This document shows positions 8,506 through 17,278 of a stretch of 64,000 nucleotides of DNA, piece by piece; position 1 is the first letter of the stretch; each line of letters opens with the position of its first letter. Where the stretch lies: the NCBI GenBank assembly GCA_945863875.1, contig CAMBBS010000014.1:46762-110761 (forward strand), written 5' to 3'. Source of the DNA: Desulfopila aestuarii DSM 18488. GTDB lineage: Bacteria; Desulfobacterota; Desulfobulbia; Desulfobulbales; Desulfocapsaceae. Below the pieces are notes generated by a model, which ran no database searches, was not told where the DNA came from, and worked only from the letters and a program-made list of their open reading frames with translations. A program made the position numbers and the translations under genes.

Positions 8506-11127
8506 ATGCTGCGGATTTTTTCGTTTATAAAAGAAAGCCTGTTCCCTGCGCCACCTCCTGTGTTCAATCAGGAAGAACTTGGTGAGGCCTTCCGGAAAAG
8601 GTATACGCATTTCCGTAGTCTGTTGACGGCCAACAATAATGCCCTGCAGGCCATGGCTGATCTGGAAAAGATCTATTACGGCGGGGACAGTTACCGGATG
8701 GCGGTAATCCGCTCGAAGATAACGACCATCCTCGTCAATGTCTATAAAATGGTCCGTAGTCTCCTCGCCATGTCCTCCGGCAGATATGGTGAACTGGAGA
8801 AAATATTTGATACCATAAATTCCAATCTGGAATATATCATCGAAAAAAAACCTGAGTTGCCGCAGGGCCCGTTAATTCTCGGACTGTCTGAACTCAGCCT
8901 GAAAGATGCAACTCTGGCAGGGGATAAAATGGCCTGTCTTGGTGAGCTTACCCGGCTTCCGGGGATTATGGTCCCACCAGGTTTTGTGCTGACGGCAACG
9001 GCTACCAGAAAATTTCTCACCGCCGAACATCTCGCCGAGATCAACAGACGGCTGCAGGTGCTTGATCCAGACGATCTTGATGCTCTTTATAAGGGTTGCC
9101 ACGGCATTCAGTCCATGATTCTCGCTTTGCCCCTGCCGGCAGATCTTGAGGAGTTGCTGCTGGTGCATTATAACAGGCTGGAAAAAGTTGCATTTCCCGG
9201 TTGCCGGGTCTCGATGCGGTCTAGCGCGCTGGGCGAGGATAGCGCAACGGTCTCCTTTGCCGGTCTTTACCGTAGTGTGTTGAATGTCGATCGGACGAAT
9301 ATCGTTGCAGCATATAAAGAGGTAATCGCCGGCAAATACGGGGCCAGGGCCATTGCCTATCGGCGTCAGCGTGGTTATCGGCATGAGGATATCGAGATGT
9401 GTGTCGGTTGTATGGTCATGGTCGATGCCCTGGTCAGCGGTGTTGTTTACAGTATAGATCCCGGGCAGGAAGACAATGGCCTTTTGCGCATCAATGCCAC
9501 GGCCGGAATCGCTAAAGGAGTGGTGGATGGGTCACAGGCAGCCGACCTTTTTCTCATCAGCAGGGAGAAACCCTATCCGGTAGTCTACAATGAAATACGT
9601 CAAGTGGTGATCAAACAGGGACCAGCGCAGACCGCCGGACCATCTCTTACCTATAATCAATTAAGAAAACTCGCGGAAACAGCGCTTTTACTTGAAGAAC
9701 AATTCGGAGAACCGCAGGATATCGAATGGTCCTTCGACCACCAGGGAGTGCTCTATATTCTGCAGAGCAGGCCGCTGACCGGAGGACACCCAGCGGTGGA
9801 AACGTCGAAAAAACCAGAAATTACTGTCGCTGATTCGAGGGAACAGCCAATTATCTTCGGCGGTGTTTGTGCCAGCAATGGCATTGCCAGTGGAGAGGTT
9901 TTTCGCGTTGACTCCCCCGAGGCCATGCGTCGCTTTCCAAAAGGAGGCATCCTGTTGCTTGCCCACCCGTTGCCGGAGTGGGCACCGCTCCTCAATCGGG
10001 CCGCTGCGGTTATTGCCGAAGGCGGCACCGAGGCCGGACATCTGGCGACGGTATCGCGGGAATTCGGCATACCCGCACTGTTTGGCCTGCCGGACGCTTT
10101 GAAACTTCTCGAAGATGGTCAGACGATTACCCTGCATGCCACCGGCAGGGCTGTTTTTGCGGGCCGCAGGGAGGACCTGCTCCGGCAAAAAAATGTGAAA
10201 AAAGATATTATGGCCGGCAGTCCGGTCCAAAGAATTCTCACCGAGGCCCTGCAGTGGATAACCCCGCTGAACCTCAATGACCCTGCCTCACCACGGTTTA
10301 AATCATCATGGTGTGAGACTCTGCATGACATCACTCGTTTCTGTCATGAAAAATCGGTGACGGAGATGTTTAGTTTCGGTCAGACCCATCGTTTCGACCA
10401 ATCCGCCGCCAAACGACTTGTCGGTGATGTCCCGCTGGAGTGGTGGGTGATAGATCTGGCCGATGGCTTTCGGGACGGGGCGGGAGTAGGTGTTAAAACG
10501 ATCCGGATCGAAGACATTGTCTCTATCCCGATGCTTGCCATCTGGCAGGGTATTTCCGCCTATCCCTGGCAGGGACCGCCCAGGGTCAGTGCTCGGGGTT
10601 TTGGTTCGATTATCTTTCAGTCGACTATGCGGCCAGAACTTGATCCATCGGTGCCATCGGCTTTAACCACTAAAAATTATTTTCTTATTTCCAAAAATTT
10701 CTGCAATCTCAGCGTGCGCCTTGGCTACCATTACGCCATGATCGAAGCCTATCTCAGTGATCTGCTCACCGAGAGCTACGTCACTTTCAGATTTAAAGGC
10801 GGAGCCGCCGATCAGCAGCGCAAGGCAGTGCGTGCCAGGCTGCTGGCCGATATTCTGCTGCAATATGATTTTCGCATCGAGTTACGTTCGGACTCCCTGC
10901 TTGCCAGAGTAAAAAAACGTTCGGTGGAATTCCTCGAACAGCGACTGCAGGTTCTTGGCTATTTGACCCTACACGCACGACAGCTCGATATGGTCATGGA
11001 GCAGCCTGGCGTGGTTGACCAGTACCGGGAAAAGTTTTTGCGGGAAATTGAAGAAATGCTTGGCAAAACGGCACCAACATGTGGGGAGGATGATAATGGC
11101 AAAGAAAAAGAAAATACTGTTAGTTGA
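8506..11127 (+). CDS. PEP-synthase-like protein with ATP-grasp and phosphohistidine domains and a novel C-terminus
   Basis: The 873-residue protein has a helical N-terminus (1-110) and then the ATP-grasp domain of PEP synthase/PPDK (about 130-435), with VSMRSSALGEDS, SFAGLYRSVLNV and the closing EWSFDHQGVLYILQSRPL. A swivelling phosphohistidine domain follows, with GGTEAGHLATVSREFGIPALFG-like sequence and His512. PEP synthase then has a PEP/pyruvate TIM barrel; here residues 560-873 are a different domain with conserved-looking FRFKGGAAD. It cannot be an ordinary PEP synthase. It may phosphorylate a partner or carry phosphate between nucleotides and an unknown acceptor. It overlaps the receiver gene by 32 bases. 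Confidence 0.82.
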   Translation: MLRIFSFIKESLFPAPPPVFNQEELGEAFRKRYTHFRSLLTANNNALQAMADLEKIYYGGDSYRMAVIRSKITTILVNVYKMVRSLLAMSSGRYGELEKIFDTINSNLEYIIEKKPELPQGPLILGLSELSLKDATLAGDKMACLGELTRLPGIMVPPGFVLTATATRKFLTAEHLAEINRRLQVLDPDDLDALYKGCHGIQSMILALPLPADLEELLLVHYNRLEKVAFPGCRVSMRSSALGEDSATVSFAGLYRSVLNVDRTNIVAAYKEVIAGKYGARAIAYRRQRGYRHEDIEMCVGCMVMVDALVSGVVYSIDPGQEDNGLLRINATAGIAKGVVDGSQAADLFLISREKPYPVVYNEIRQVVIKQGPAQTAGPSLTYNQLRKLAETALLLEEQFGEPQDIEWSFDHQGVLYILQSRPLTGGHPAVETSKKPEITVADSREQPIIFGGVCASNGIASGEVFRVDSPEAMRRFPKGGILLLAHPLPEWAPLLNRAAAVIAEGGTEAGHLATVSREFGIPALFGLPDALKLLEDGQTITLHATGRAVFAGRREDLLRQKNVKKDIMAGSPVQRILTEALQWITPLNLNDPASPRFKSSWCETLHDITRFCHEKSVTEMFSFGQTHRFDQSAAKRLVGDVPLEWWVIDLADGFRDGAGVGVKTIRIEDIVSIPMLAIWQGISAYPWQGPPRVSARGFGSIIFQSTMRPELDPSVPSALTTKNYFLISKNFCNLSVRLGYHYAMIEAYLSDLLTESYVTFRFKGGAADQQRKAVRARLLADILLQYDFRIELRSDSLLARVKKRSVEFLEQRLQVLGYLTLHARQLDMVMEQPGVVDQYREKFLREIEEMLGKTAPTCGEDDNGKEKENTVS

Positions 11128-11473
11128 TGATGAAGTTGATTTCCGCGAGACAATGGGTAAATTATTTTCCAGGCGGGAAGTAGATTTTAGTTTGGCGGAA
11201 AGCTGCATGGACGCGCTGGAGCAGATTGAGCATGATGATTTCGATGTGGTGGTCATGGATGTCTCGATGCCCGGACTCGATGGTCTCAAATGTATGGCGG
11301 AAATGAAGAAGGTTCATCCGCACCTGGAGGTGATAATTCTCACCGGTCATGCCTCGCCCCATGCCGGTGTTGCGGGGATAAGAAAGGGGGCCTTCGACTA
11401 CTGTCTGAAACCAATTGACTTCGAAGAGCTGCTTGAAAAAATCATGCTGGCAAGAAAATCCCTTGCCGAGTAA
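11096..11473 (+). CDS. Single-domain response regulator, end of exporter operon
   Basis: A lone receiver of 125 residues with Asp11-Asp12, phospho-acceptor Asp55 (VVVMDVSMPG), LTGHAS and Lys in YCLKPIDF. The start at 11096 (MAKKKKILLVDD) is chosen because GGGGAGG lies five bases before it; longer upstream frames run into the preceding gene. It overlaps that gene by 32 bases, so translation is coupled. No output domain is present. Together with the receiver at 5903 it gives the operon two phosphate-accepting proteins for one kinase. Confidence 0.92.
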   Translation: MAKKKKILLVDDEVDFRETMGKLFSRREVDFSLAESCMDALEQIEHDDFDVVVMDVSMPGLDGLKCMAEMKKVHPHLEVIILTGHASPHAGVAGIRKGAFDYCLKPIDFEELLEKIMLARKSLAE

Positions 11474-11590
11474 TGGCAGCCTCTGCGCGGAAATATTTCA
11501 GTTTTCTCCTGTTTTTCCTGACCACTCCCGTGGCATTCCCCAATAATTAGGCTTTGTCCCGTAGGGCCAGCCGGATTTTCTTGCTAAAAC

Positions 11591-11628
11591 GTGTCGCTCA
11601 TGTTAACAACTGTTAACATGAGCGACAC
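11591..11628. promoter_or_regulatory. Perfect inverted repeat, TetR operator 1
   Basis: Two 18-base arms (GTGTCGCTCATGTTAACA and its complement) are separated by AC. The inner core is TCATGTTAAC-N4-GTTAACATGA. It covers the start codon of the TetR gene, and the same core recurs at 12228-12259 before the acyl-CoA dehydrogenase gene. It is therefore the likely binding site for autoregulation. Confidence 0.8.
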
Positions 11629-12196
11629 CAAAGAGATTATACTGTCCGCCGCCTGCGATATCTATCTGCTCGAAGGCTATAAGGGCATGAGTATGCGTCA
11701 AGTCGCCGGGAAAGCCGGCATTTCGCCGACGGCCATCTATCGACATTTTGTTAACAAGGAAGCCCTGCACCATCAGGTGCTGCGGGAAGGCTTTCGTACC
11801 TTCGACTCTTATCTGCAGGCCGCGCTTGTCGGGCGAGACGCCTTGGCGCGCTTGCATCTGGCGGCGGAAAGATTTTTTGCCTTTGCCAGTGAGCAGAAGA
11901 AATATTACGAAATCCTCTTTCTGACCATGGACCATACGGTGGAACATAGCATCAAGGGGGCGCTGGCCAAAGACGCCACGGTCAGCCGGAAATTCATGGT
12001 CGATCGGGTCAAGGACTGCATGCGGGAAAAAAGCCTGAAAGACGATGATGCCGGGGAGGTGGCTACCCTGCTTCTCGCTACATGCAATGGCTTTTTCGGC
12101 ATGTATGTCTCGAAAAAGCTCTCTGATACACCGGCTGAAATGAAAGCAAAGTACCAGCGGATGTATCAGCGGCTGCTAAACGGCCTGCGGACGTAA
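11618..12196 (+). CDS. TetR-family transcriptional repressor
   Basis: About 192 residues. The N-terminal TetR helix-turn-helix is clear (GYKGMSMRQVAGKAGISPTAIYRHFVNKEAL). The C-terminal ligand-binding part ends in a pattern common in regulators of lipid or acyl-CoA metabolism. ATG at 11618 gives the usual short lead before the first helix. Upstream ATG 11600 and GTG 11591 are also in frame, but none has a ribosome site, and all lie inside the inverted repeat. The adjacent acyl-CoA dehydrogenase gene, with a matching operator, is the obvious target. The ligand is probably an acyl-CoA (inference). Confidence 0.9.
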   Translation: MSDTKEIILSAACDIYLLEGYKGMSMRQVAGKAGISPTAIYRHFVNKEALHHQVLREGFRTFDSYLQAALVGRDALARLHLAAERFFAFASEQKKYYEILFLTMDHTVEHSIKGALAKDATVSRKFMVDRVKDCMREKSLKDDDAGEVATLLLATCNGFFGMYVSKKLSDTPAEMKAKYQRMYQRLLNGLRT

Positions 12197-12227
12197 TGTC
12201 GGGGGCTTTTGCGCGGATATTTTTTTG

Positions 12228-12259
12228 CCGGTCATGTTAACAGCCGTTAACATGACCGG
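12228..12259. promoter_or_regulatory. Inverted repeat, TetR operator 2
   Basis: Arms CCGGTCATGTTAAC and GTTAACATGACCGG are separated by AGCC. The 24-base core TCATGTTAAC-N4-GTTAACATGA equals that of the repeat at the TetR start codon. It lies just upstream of the acyl-CoA dehydrogenase promoter, which fits repression by the TetR protein. Confidence 0.78.
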
Positions 12260-12269
12260 TTGATAATGA

Positions 12270-12298
12270 TTGATGACGATTATTGACAACATTATAGC
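12270..12298 (+). promoter_or_regulatory. Putative sigma-70-type promoter of the acyl-CoA dehydrogenase gene
   Basis: TTGATG (12270-12275) and TATAGC (12293-12298) are 17 bases apart. A better -35 hexamer, TTGACA (12283-12288), lies in between but has no good -10 partner. A 15-base palindrome, AGCTTGAATCAAGCT (12296-12310), overlaps the likely transcription start and could be another protein site. Confidence 0.4.
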
Positions 12299-12326
12299 TT
12301 GAATCAAGCTAAGGGGGGACGATACC

Positions 12327-14114
12327 ATGTTATTAAATGATGCCGCGACGCTACCAAAAGAAGAAGGCCAGGCAGCCGGCCAAAAGATAGGAACGCCGAC
12401 CGTTCAGGCGACAAGACGGCTCCTGTTGAATCCGAAAACCGAAGCCTATGACCATCTCGATGCAGCCTCCCGCAAGCTGGTGCGAAAAACCATCGAATTT
12501 TTTGAACAAAAAGGCAAGGCCAGACTCAAGGAGGATGATCATGAGCGGGTCTGGTACAGTGATTTCCTTGAATTTTCCAAACAGGAAAAGTTGTTTGCAA
12601 CCTTTCTCACCATCCAGGAATACGGCAGTGGCGATTGCCGCTGGGATACCTGCCGAAATTGTGCGATCAATGAAATCCTCGGCTTCTATGGCTTGAGCTA
12701 CTGGTATACCTGGCAGGTGACGATTCTTGGCCTGGGGCCGATCTGGATGAGTGGCAATGCGCTGGTTAAAACGCGCACCGCTCAGCTGCTGCAGGACGGC
12801 GGGATCTTCGCTTTCGGTCTGTCGGAAAAAGAACATGGCGCGGATATTTACGCCAGCGATATGGATCTGGTGGCACAGGAGGACGGCAGTTATCTGGCAA
12901 GCGGCAGCAAGTATTATATCGGCAACGCCAATGAGGCGGCACTGGTGGCCACCTTCGGCAAGTTTGCCGATTCCGGTGAATATGTCTTTTTCGTCGTCGA
13001 TGCCAGGCACGACAAGTATGAACTGGTAAAAAATGTCATCAACTCGCAGAACTATGTCGCCGAATATCGCCTCAACGACTATCCAATCCAGGAACAAGAT
13101 ATCCTCGCCAAAGGCCGCGATGCCTGGGACATGGCGCTTAATACGGTTAATGTCGGCAAGTTCAATCTCGGCTGGGCTTCTATCGGCATCAGTACCCATG
13201 CCTTTTACGAAGCCCTCAATCACGCGTCGGCCCGGCGGTTATTCGACCATTATGTTACTGACTTTATCCATGTGCAGCAACTGTTCACCGATGCCTATGC
13301 GCGCCTTGCCGCGATGAAGCTGTTCGCCACGCGGGCCATCGACTATATGCGGGTGGCCGGGCCGGACGACCGGCGCTATCTGCTCTTTACCCCGATGGTG
13401 AAAATGAAGGTGACCACCCAGGGTGAAGAGGTGATCAATGCCCTCTGGGATGTTATTGCCGCGAAAGGATTCGAGAAAGACATGTACTTTGAAATGGCGG
13501 CCCGGGATATTCGCGCCCTGCCAAAGCTTGAGGGAACGGTTCATGTCAATATGGCGCTGATCATTAAATTCATGGCCAATTATTTTTTCAAACCCGGTAA
13601 ATACGCCGATCCGCCGCGGATGACCGCCCCGGGCAACGACGATTTTCTCTTTCAGCAGGGATTGACCAAGGGGCTCGGGAAAACCCGCTTTCATGACTAT
13701 CGTAAGGTCTATGGCGAGGTGCATCTGCCCAACGTGCGGATCTTCAAGAAACAGATTCGCCTGCTGAAGTTGCTGCTCGTCGTCGGGAAACCGAGCAAGG
13801 AGCAGATCAAGGATTTCGATTTTCTGCTCAACCTCGGCGAACTCTTCACGCTGGTGGTCTACGGGCAGCTGATTCTGGAAAATGCCAGGCTTCTGAACAT
13901 TGATGATGCCGTCATCGATCAGATCTTTGAGGTGATGATCCGCGATTTTTCCAAGTACGCCCTGCAGCTCTACACCAAGGGCAGCACGACCTTTATCCAG
14001 CAGAAAATCTGTCAGCGGATGGTCAAACGTCCGGTGGTCGATAGGAAACGGTTCAGCTATGTCTGGGAAACATACGTTTCTGCCCTAAAAGACCAGTATG
14101 AGATGAATCCTTAA
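12327..14114 (+). CDS. Acyl-CoA dehydrogenase family flavoprotein
   Basis: The 595-residue protein has the acyl-CoA dehydrogenase signature FAFGLSEKEHGADIYASDMDL in the middle domain, preceded by the all-helical N-terminal domain and followed by the C-terminal helical bundle. An N-terminal extension of about 45 residues and a long tail make it larger than short-chain enzymes (about 380). It should oxidise an acyl-CoA to the enoyl-CoA with FAD, passing electrons to ETF. Chain length is not evident. AAGGGGGG gives a good ribosome site eight bases before the ATG. A TetR operator precedes the promoter, so expression is probably induced by a fatty acid or its CoA ester. Confidence 0.85.
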   Translation: MLLNDAATLPKEEGQAAGQKIGTPTVQATRRLLLNPKTEAYDHLDAASRKLVRKTIEFFEQKGKARLKEDDHERVWYSDFLEFSKQEKLFATFLTIQEYGSGDCRWDTCRNCAINEILGFYGLSYWYTWQVTILGLGPIWMSGNALVKTRTAQLLQDGGIFAFGLSEKEHGADIYASDMDLVAQEDGSYLASGSKYYIGNANEAALVATFGKFADSGEYVFFVVDARHDKYELVKNVINSQNYVAEYRLNDYPIQEQDILAKGRDAWDMALNTVNVGKFNLGWASIGISTHAFYEALNHASARRLFDHYVTDFIHVQQLFTDAYARLAAMKLFATRAIDYMRVAGPDDRRYLLFTPMVKMKVTTQGEEVINALWDVIAAKGFEKDMYFEMAARDIRALPKLEGTVHVNMALIIKFMANYFFKPGKYADPPRMTAPGNDDFLFQQGLTKGLGKTRFHDYRKVYGEVHLPNVRIFKKQIRLLKLLLVVGKPSKEQIKDFDFLLNLGELFTLVVYGQLILENARLLNIDDAVIDQIFEVMIRDFSKYALQLYTKGSTTFIQQKICQRMVKRPVVDRKRFSYVWETYVSALKDQYEMNP

Positions 14115-14142
14115 AGGAACAGCACCTGTTAACGGCTCGCCA

Positions 14143-14166
14143 AACCCCGGCGGTTTAGCCGGGGTT
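14143..14166. terminator. Hairpin between convergent genes
   Basis: AACCCCGGC and GCCGGGGTT form a nine-pair stem with loop GGTTTA, between the stop codons of the acyl-CoA dehydrogenase (14114) and the permease (14175, minus strand). Neither side has a strong T run, so it may end transcription weakly from both directions. Confidence 0.55.
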
Positions 14167-14174
14167 GGTGAGGA

Positions 14175-15536
14175 TCAATTTTCTGCCGGAGCAATAATTT
14201 TTTTGTCCGATCGACTGGATATCCGTCTACGCATAAAGGGCAGACCGGCAGCGATGATCGCCGCCGTCAGCAAGAGGAAGTGCAGAAACATATCCTTTTG
14301 GATGGCCCCCCAGATAATATACAGGGAACCGGCACCGGCCAGCATGGGCGTGATGTATCTGCTGCATATACCCAGGTCGGTGAACCGTCGCATCACCCAA
14401 AAATAAAGGGAAATGTAGATCACATAGAGAAAGGCGATCGGCAGTTCGGAGATATCCATAAATCGTCCCCACCAGCCGGCAAAATTGCCGTACCAGATCA
14501 TCAGCCAGAAGGCGGAAAGAGCAAAACCGAGCAAGGCGGAGTTGATGGTGCTGTTGGTGGAGGCATTGACCCTGGCGAAGAAGTCAGCCTTTGGGCCGAG
14601 GCCACGGGAAGCGATGGAAAACATGCCCCGGCAGGAGCCCATGATCAAACCGTTTAAGGTACCCAGGCAGGAAATAATGACAAATACCGTCAGCAGGGTG
14701 CCACCCAGCCTGCCGAAAACAAGAGAGAGAACCTTCACCGGGGCGTTATCCCCGGCACTGATAATCTCATCGTTGGACAGCACCCCGGAAATACCGACAT
14801 AGTAGAGCATGTAGATGGCGACAACAGCCGAGGCGCCGAAGATGAGTGCTTTTGGCAGGGTGCGCTTGGCGTTTTTCAGCTCGGCATTGATGCAGGTGGC
14901 GATTATCCAGCCCTCGTAGGCAAAGGCAGTGGCCAGGGTGGCCACCGCAAGGCCTCCGCCGCCTGAAACGTTTTTGGCCGTGCCGGTAAAACTCTCCAGG
15001 GTCTGGCCATTCATCAGGCCGGTGAAAATGCCGACAACGGCGACCAGGGCCAGAGGAATCAGCTTGATAATCGTGGCCGAGACCTGCCATTTTCCGGCCA
15101 GTATCGGCGAGCAGCAGTTGAGAAGGAAAAAAAGTGTCATGTATATGGCAGAAAGCAGCCACACCCCTTGCTCAAGACCGAGCAGGCCGATGGAGTAATT
15201 GGCGGAAACCCAGGCGAGTACAGCGACCAGCGTCGGGTAGTAGATAAAGGTCATGAACCAGGCGACGAGGTAGCCCGCCCGCTGGCCGTAGGCCTCTTCA
15301 AAGTAGTCGACGACCCCGTTGACCCTTTCGATACGGGTGGCAATCCGGGCAAAGACCGAGGCGGTAACAATCATAATAGAGCCGCCGATGAGCCAGGCGA
15401 GCAGGGCGGTGGAAAGCTTGCCGCCGGAGGCGACCAGCACATCATCCGCTTTGAAAAAGACACCGGAACCTATGGTAATGCCGATAACCATTGCGGTGGC
15501 TGTCCAGATGCCATACTTCCTTTGCAGGGTTTCCAT
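14175..15536 (-). CDS. APC-superfamily amino acid permease
   Basis: The 453-residue protein has about 12 membrane segments. The first contains the APC substrate motif GITIGSGVFFKAD, and later segments hold AFAYEGWIIATCINAELKN, typical of LAT/SteT-type amino acid antiporters. The substrate cannot be read from sequence. It is a single gene, convergent with the acyl-CoA dehydrogenase gene. A purine-rich site precedes the ATG. A 15-base palindrome, GCAAATAATATTTGC (15568-15582), lies about 30 bases upstream of the start and may be an operator. Confidence 0.88.
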   Translation of the reverse strand: METLQRKYGIWTATAMVIGITIGSGVFFKADDVLVASGGKLSTALLAWLIGGSIMIVTASVFARIATRIERVNGVVDYFEEAYGQRAGYLVAWFMTFIYYPTLVAVLAWVSANYSIGLLGLEQGVWLLSAIYMTLFFLLNCCSPILAGKWQVSATIIKLIPLALVAVVGIFTGLMNGQTLESFTGTAKNVSGGGGLAVATLATAFAYEGWIIATCINAELKNAKRTLPKALIFGASAVVAIYMLYYVGISGVLSNDEIISAGDNAPVKVLSLVFGRLGGTLLTVFVIISCLGTLNGLIMGSCRGMFSIASRGLGPKADFFARVNASTNSTINSALLGFALSAFWLMIWYGNFAGWWGRFMDISELPIAFLYVIYISLYFWVMRRFTDLGICSRYITPMLAGAGSLYIIWGAIQKDMFLHFLLLTAAIIAAGLPFMRRRISSRSDKKIIAPAEN

Positions 15537-15567
15537 TTTTCTCCATTTTGCTGAATAACTCGATTTT

Positions 15568-15582
15568 GCAAATAATATTTGC
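15568..15582. promoter_or_regulatory. Palindrome upstream of the amino acid permease
   Basis: GCAAATAATATTTGC is a perfect inverted repeat with one central base, 32 bases before the permease ATG (minus strand). It could bind a dimeric regulator. No regulator gene is adjacent. The rest of the 269-base gap to the kinase gene at 15806 shows no promoter that stands out. Confidence 0.35.
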
Positions 15583-15805
15583 GGATATGTAAAAATTGTT
15601 GCTGTAATACATTATTTTTCACAAACTTCCCATGGGATTCTTTGCGCAGGATATATGGGCCGGCAGCCCTCTCTGGATACTTTGCCGTGAAAATGATTGA
15701 GCCGATGGTTGCTGGCAAATATTCGTTGTTGACAATGAATGGTTTTTGTTCAAAAACTGATAGGGTGTAAGGTTCCGAGAAAAAAGAAAAACAAGGAGAA
15801 GAGCC

Positions 15806-17278
15806 GTGCAGCTTGTTTTCAGTCTTCGATCGAAAATTGTCGCTATTTTCTCGGCAATGTTTGTCATTGTCGTCCTTGGCGGGGGGGCTATGTACTGGCA
15901 CACCCGGCAAATCGACACGATGCTCCACTCGATGGTGCAGAAGGAATTTGTCCTGTATAAATCAGCTCTGGACATGGAGCTCGCCCTGGCCAATCAAAAG
16001 GGATTCCTGACCTACTATGTTGTCGATGGCGACGAGAAATGGCTCAAGTCACTGTGGGAATACCGGCAGGTTTTCCGCCAGTATCTGAATCAGGTGGTCT
16101 CCCTGGAGCTGAATTCGAACCAGCGAGAAACCATCAACGGCATCGCTGTGAAGTACGATGAGTATGTCGAGGCAAAGGACGTGGCCATCGAGACGTATCG
16201 ACGTGGCATTATGAAAGAGAGTATTTCTAGCCTGCACGAGAAGCAAAGGGATGTTTTTTTTGTTCTGCTCGAACTCTGTCGCACGTTTAGCCACGATCAG
16301 TGGCAGCTTCTCCAGAAAATGGAGGAAATCAACAGCCTTCGTTCTGAGCGACTGAGATTAATGGCTTTCTCCGCTCTGGCCATCTTTTCGGCCCTGTGCG
16401 CTTTCTTTCTTTATATTCTCTATCATCAGATTCTCGAACCGATCAGAGAACTTGCCTTAAAGACGGGAAGTACGGCCAGGGAAAGCTCCAGGGATGAGGT
16501 TGACTCGCTGCAGCATTCGTTGAACGGCATGATGCGCGATTTTGATGAAACCAGTGATGAGCTGGTGCGAAGTCGCAAGCATCTGCAGCAGGCAGAACGG
16601 ATGGCCATGGTTGGCGAGCTGGCGGCAGGGGTTGCCCATACAATCAGAAACCCTTTCACCTCCATTAAAATGAGGATGTTTTCCTTGGGAAGATCGCTTG
16701 AACTGTCCGAAGCACAGGATGAGGACCTGCAGGTCATTTCCGATGAAATAGCGAGAATCGACAAGATTGTGGAGAATTTTCTTGAGTTCGCCAGACCACC
16801 GAAGCTCAGGCTGCAGGAGTGCTGTCTGGGGGAGGTCATCAATGGTGTATTAACCCTGCTGGAATATCGACTCCGAGCCTATAATGTTGATGTGAACTAC
16901 ACCTTCCAGCCGGAACTGGGGCAGGTCAAGCTCGATCCCGACAGGCTGAAAGAGGCTCTGGTTAATCTGATTATTAACAGTTGCGAGGCAATGGAGACCG
17001 GGGGGCGGATCTCGATCAGTGAAACACGAGAAAGCCACCCAGCGATGGGTGACGTTGCCGTTGTCACCGTCAGTGACAGCGGTCCCGGAATCCCTGAAAC
17101 AATACAGGACAAGGTCACCGCGCCGTTTTTTACTACCAAGGAAGATGGTTCCGGCCTTGGATTGAGCATTGTCGCGAGAATCGTCAAGGAACACAATGGA
17201 AAATTCATCGTCTCTTCGAAACCTGATCAGGGCGCGACATTTGTCATAATATTGCCGACTGGAGAACACACAACATGA
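15806..17278 (+). CDS. Membrane sensor histidine kinase with HAMP domain
   Basis: The 490 residues comprise a membrane segment (8-29), a periplasmic helical sensor of about 155 residues, a second membrane segment (about 186-210), HAMP, HisKA with His278 and HATPase_c (NLIINSCEAM, DSGPGIP, GSGLGLSI). The H box reads GVAHTIRNPFTS: the acidic residue that normally follows the histidine is Thr. The start is GTG at 15806, with AAGGAG upstream. The response regulator gene overlaps it by four bases (ATGA), so they form a two-component pair. The helical periplasmic part resembles four-helix-bundle sensors. The signal is unknown. Confidence 0.9.
   Translation: MQLVFSLRSKIVAIFSAMFVIVVLGGGAMYWHTRQIDTMLHSMVQKEFVLYKSALDMELALANQKGFLTYYVVDGDEKWLKSLWEYRQVFRQYLNQVVSLELNSNQRETINGIAVKYDEYVEAKDVAIETYRRGIMKESISSLHEKQRDVFFVLLELCRTFSHDQWQLLQKMEEINSLRSERLRLMAFSALAIFSALCAFFLYILYHQILEPIRELALKTGSTARESSRDEVDSLQHSLNGMMRDFDETSDELVRSRKHLQQAERMAMVGELAAGVAHTIRNPFTSIKMRMFSLGRSLELSEAQDEDLQVISDEIARIDKIVENFLEFARPPKLRLQECCLGEVINGVLTLLEYRLRAYNVDVNYTFQPELGQVKLDPDRLKEALVNLIINSCEAMETGGRISISETRESHPAMGDVAVVTVSDSGPGIPETIQDKVTAPFFTTKEDGSGLGLSIVARIVKEHNGKFIVSSKPDQGATFVIILPTGEHTT

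Noticed and set aside
12351..13223. Open frame of 290 codons on the minus strand
   Set aside because: It is antisense to the acyl-CoA dehydrogenase gene, which has a ribosome site, promoter and operator.
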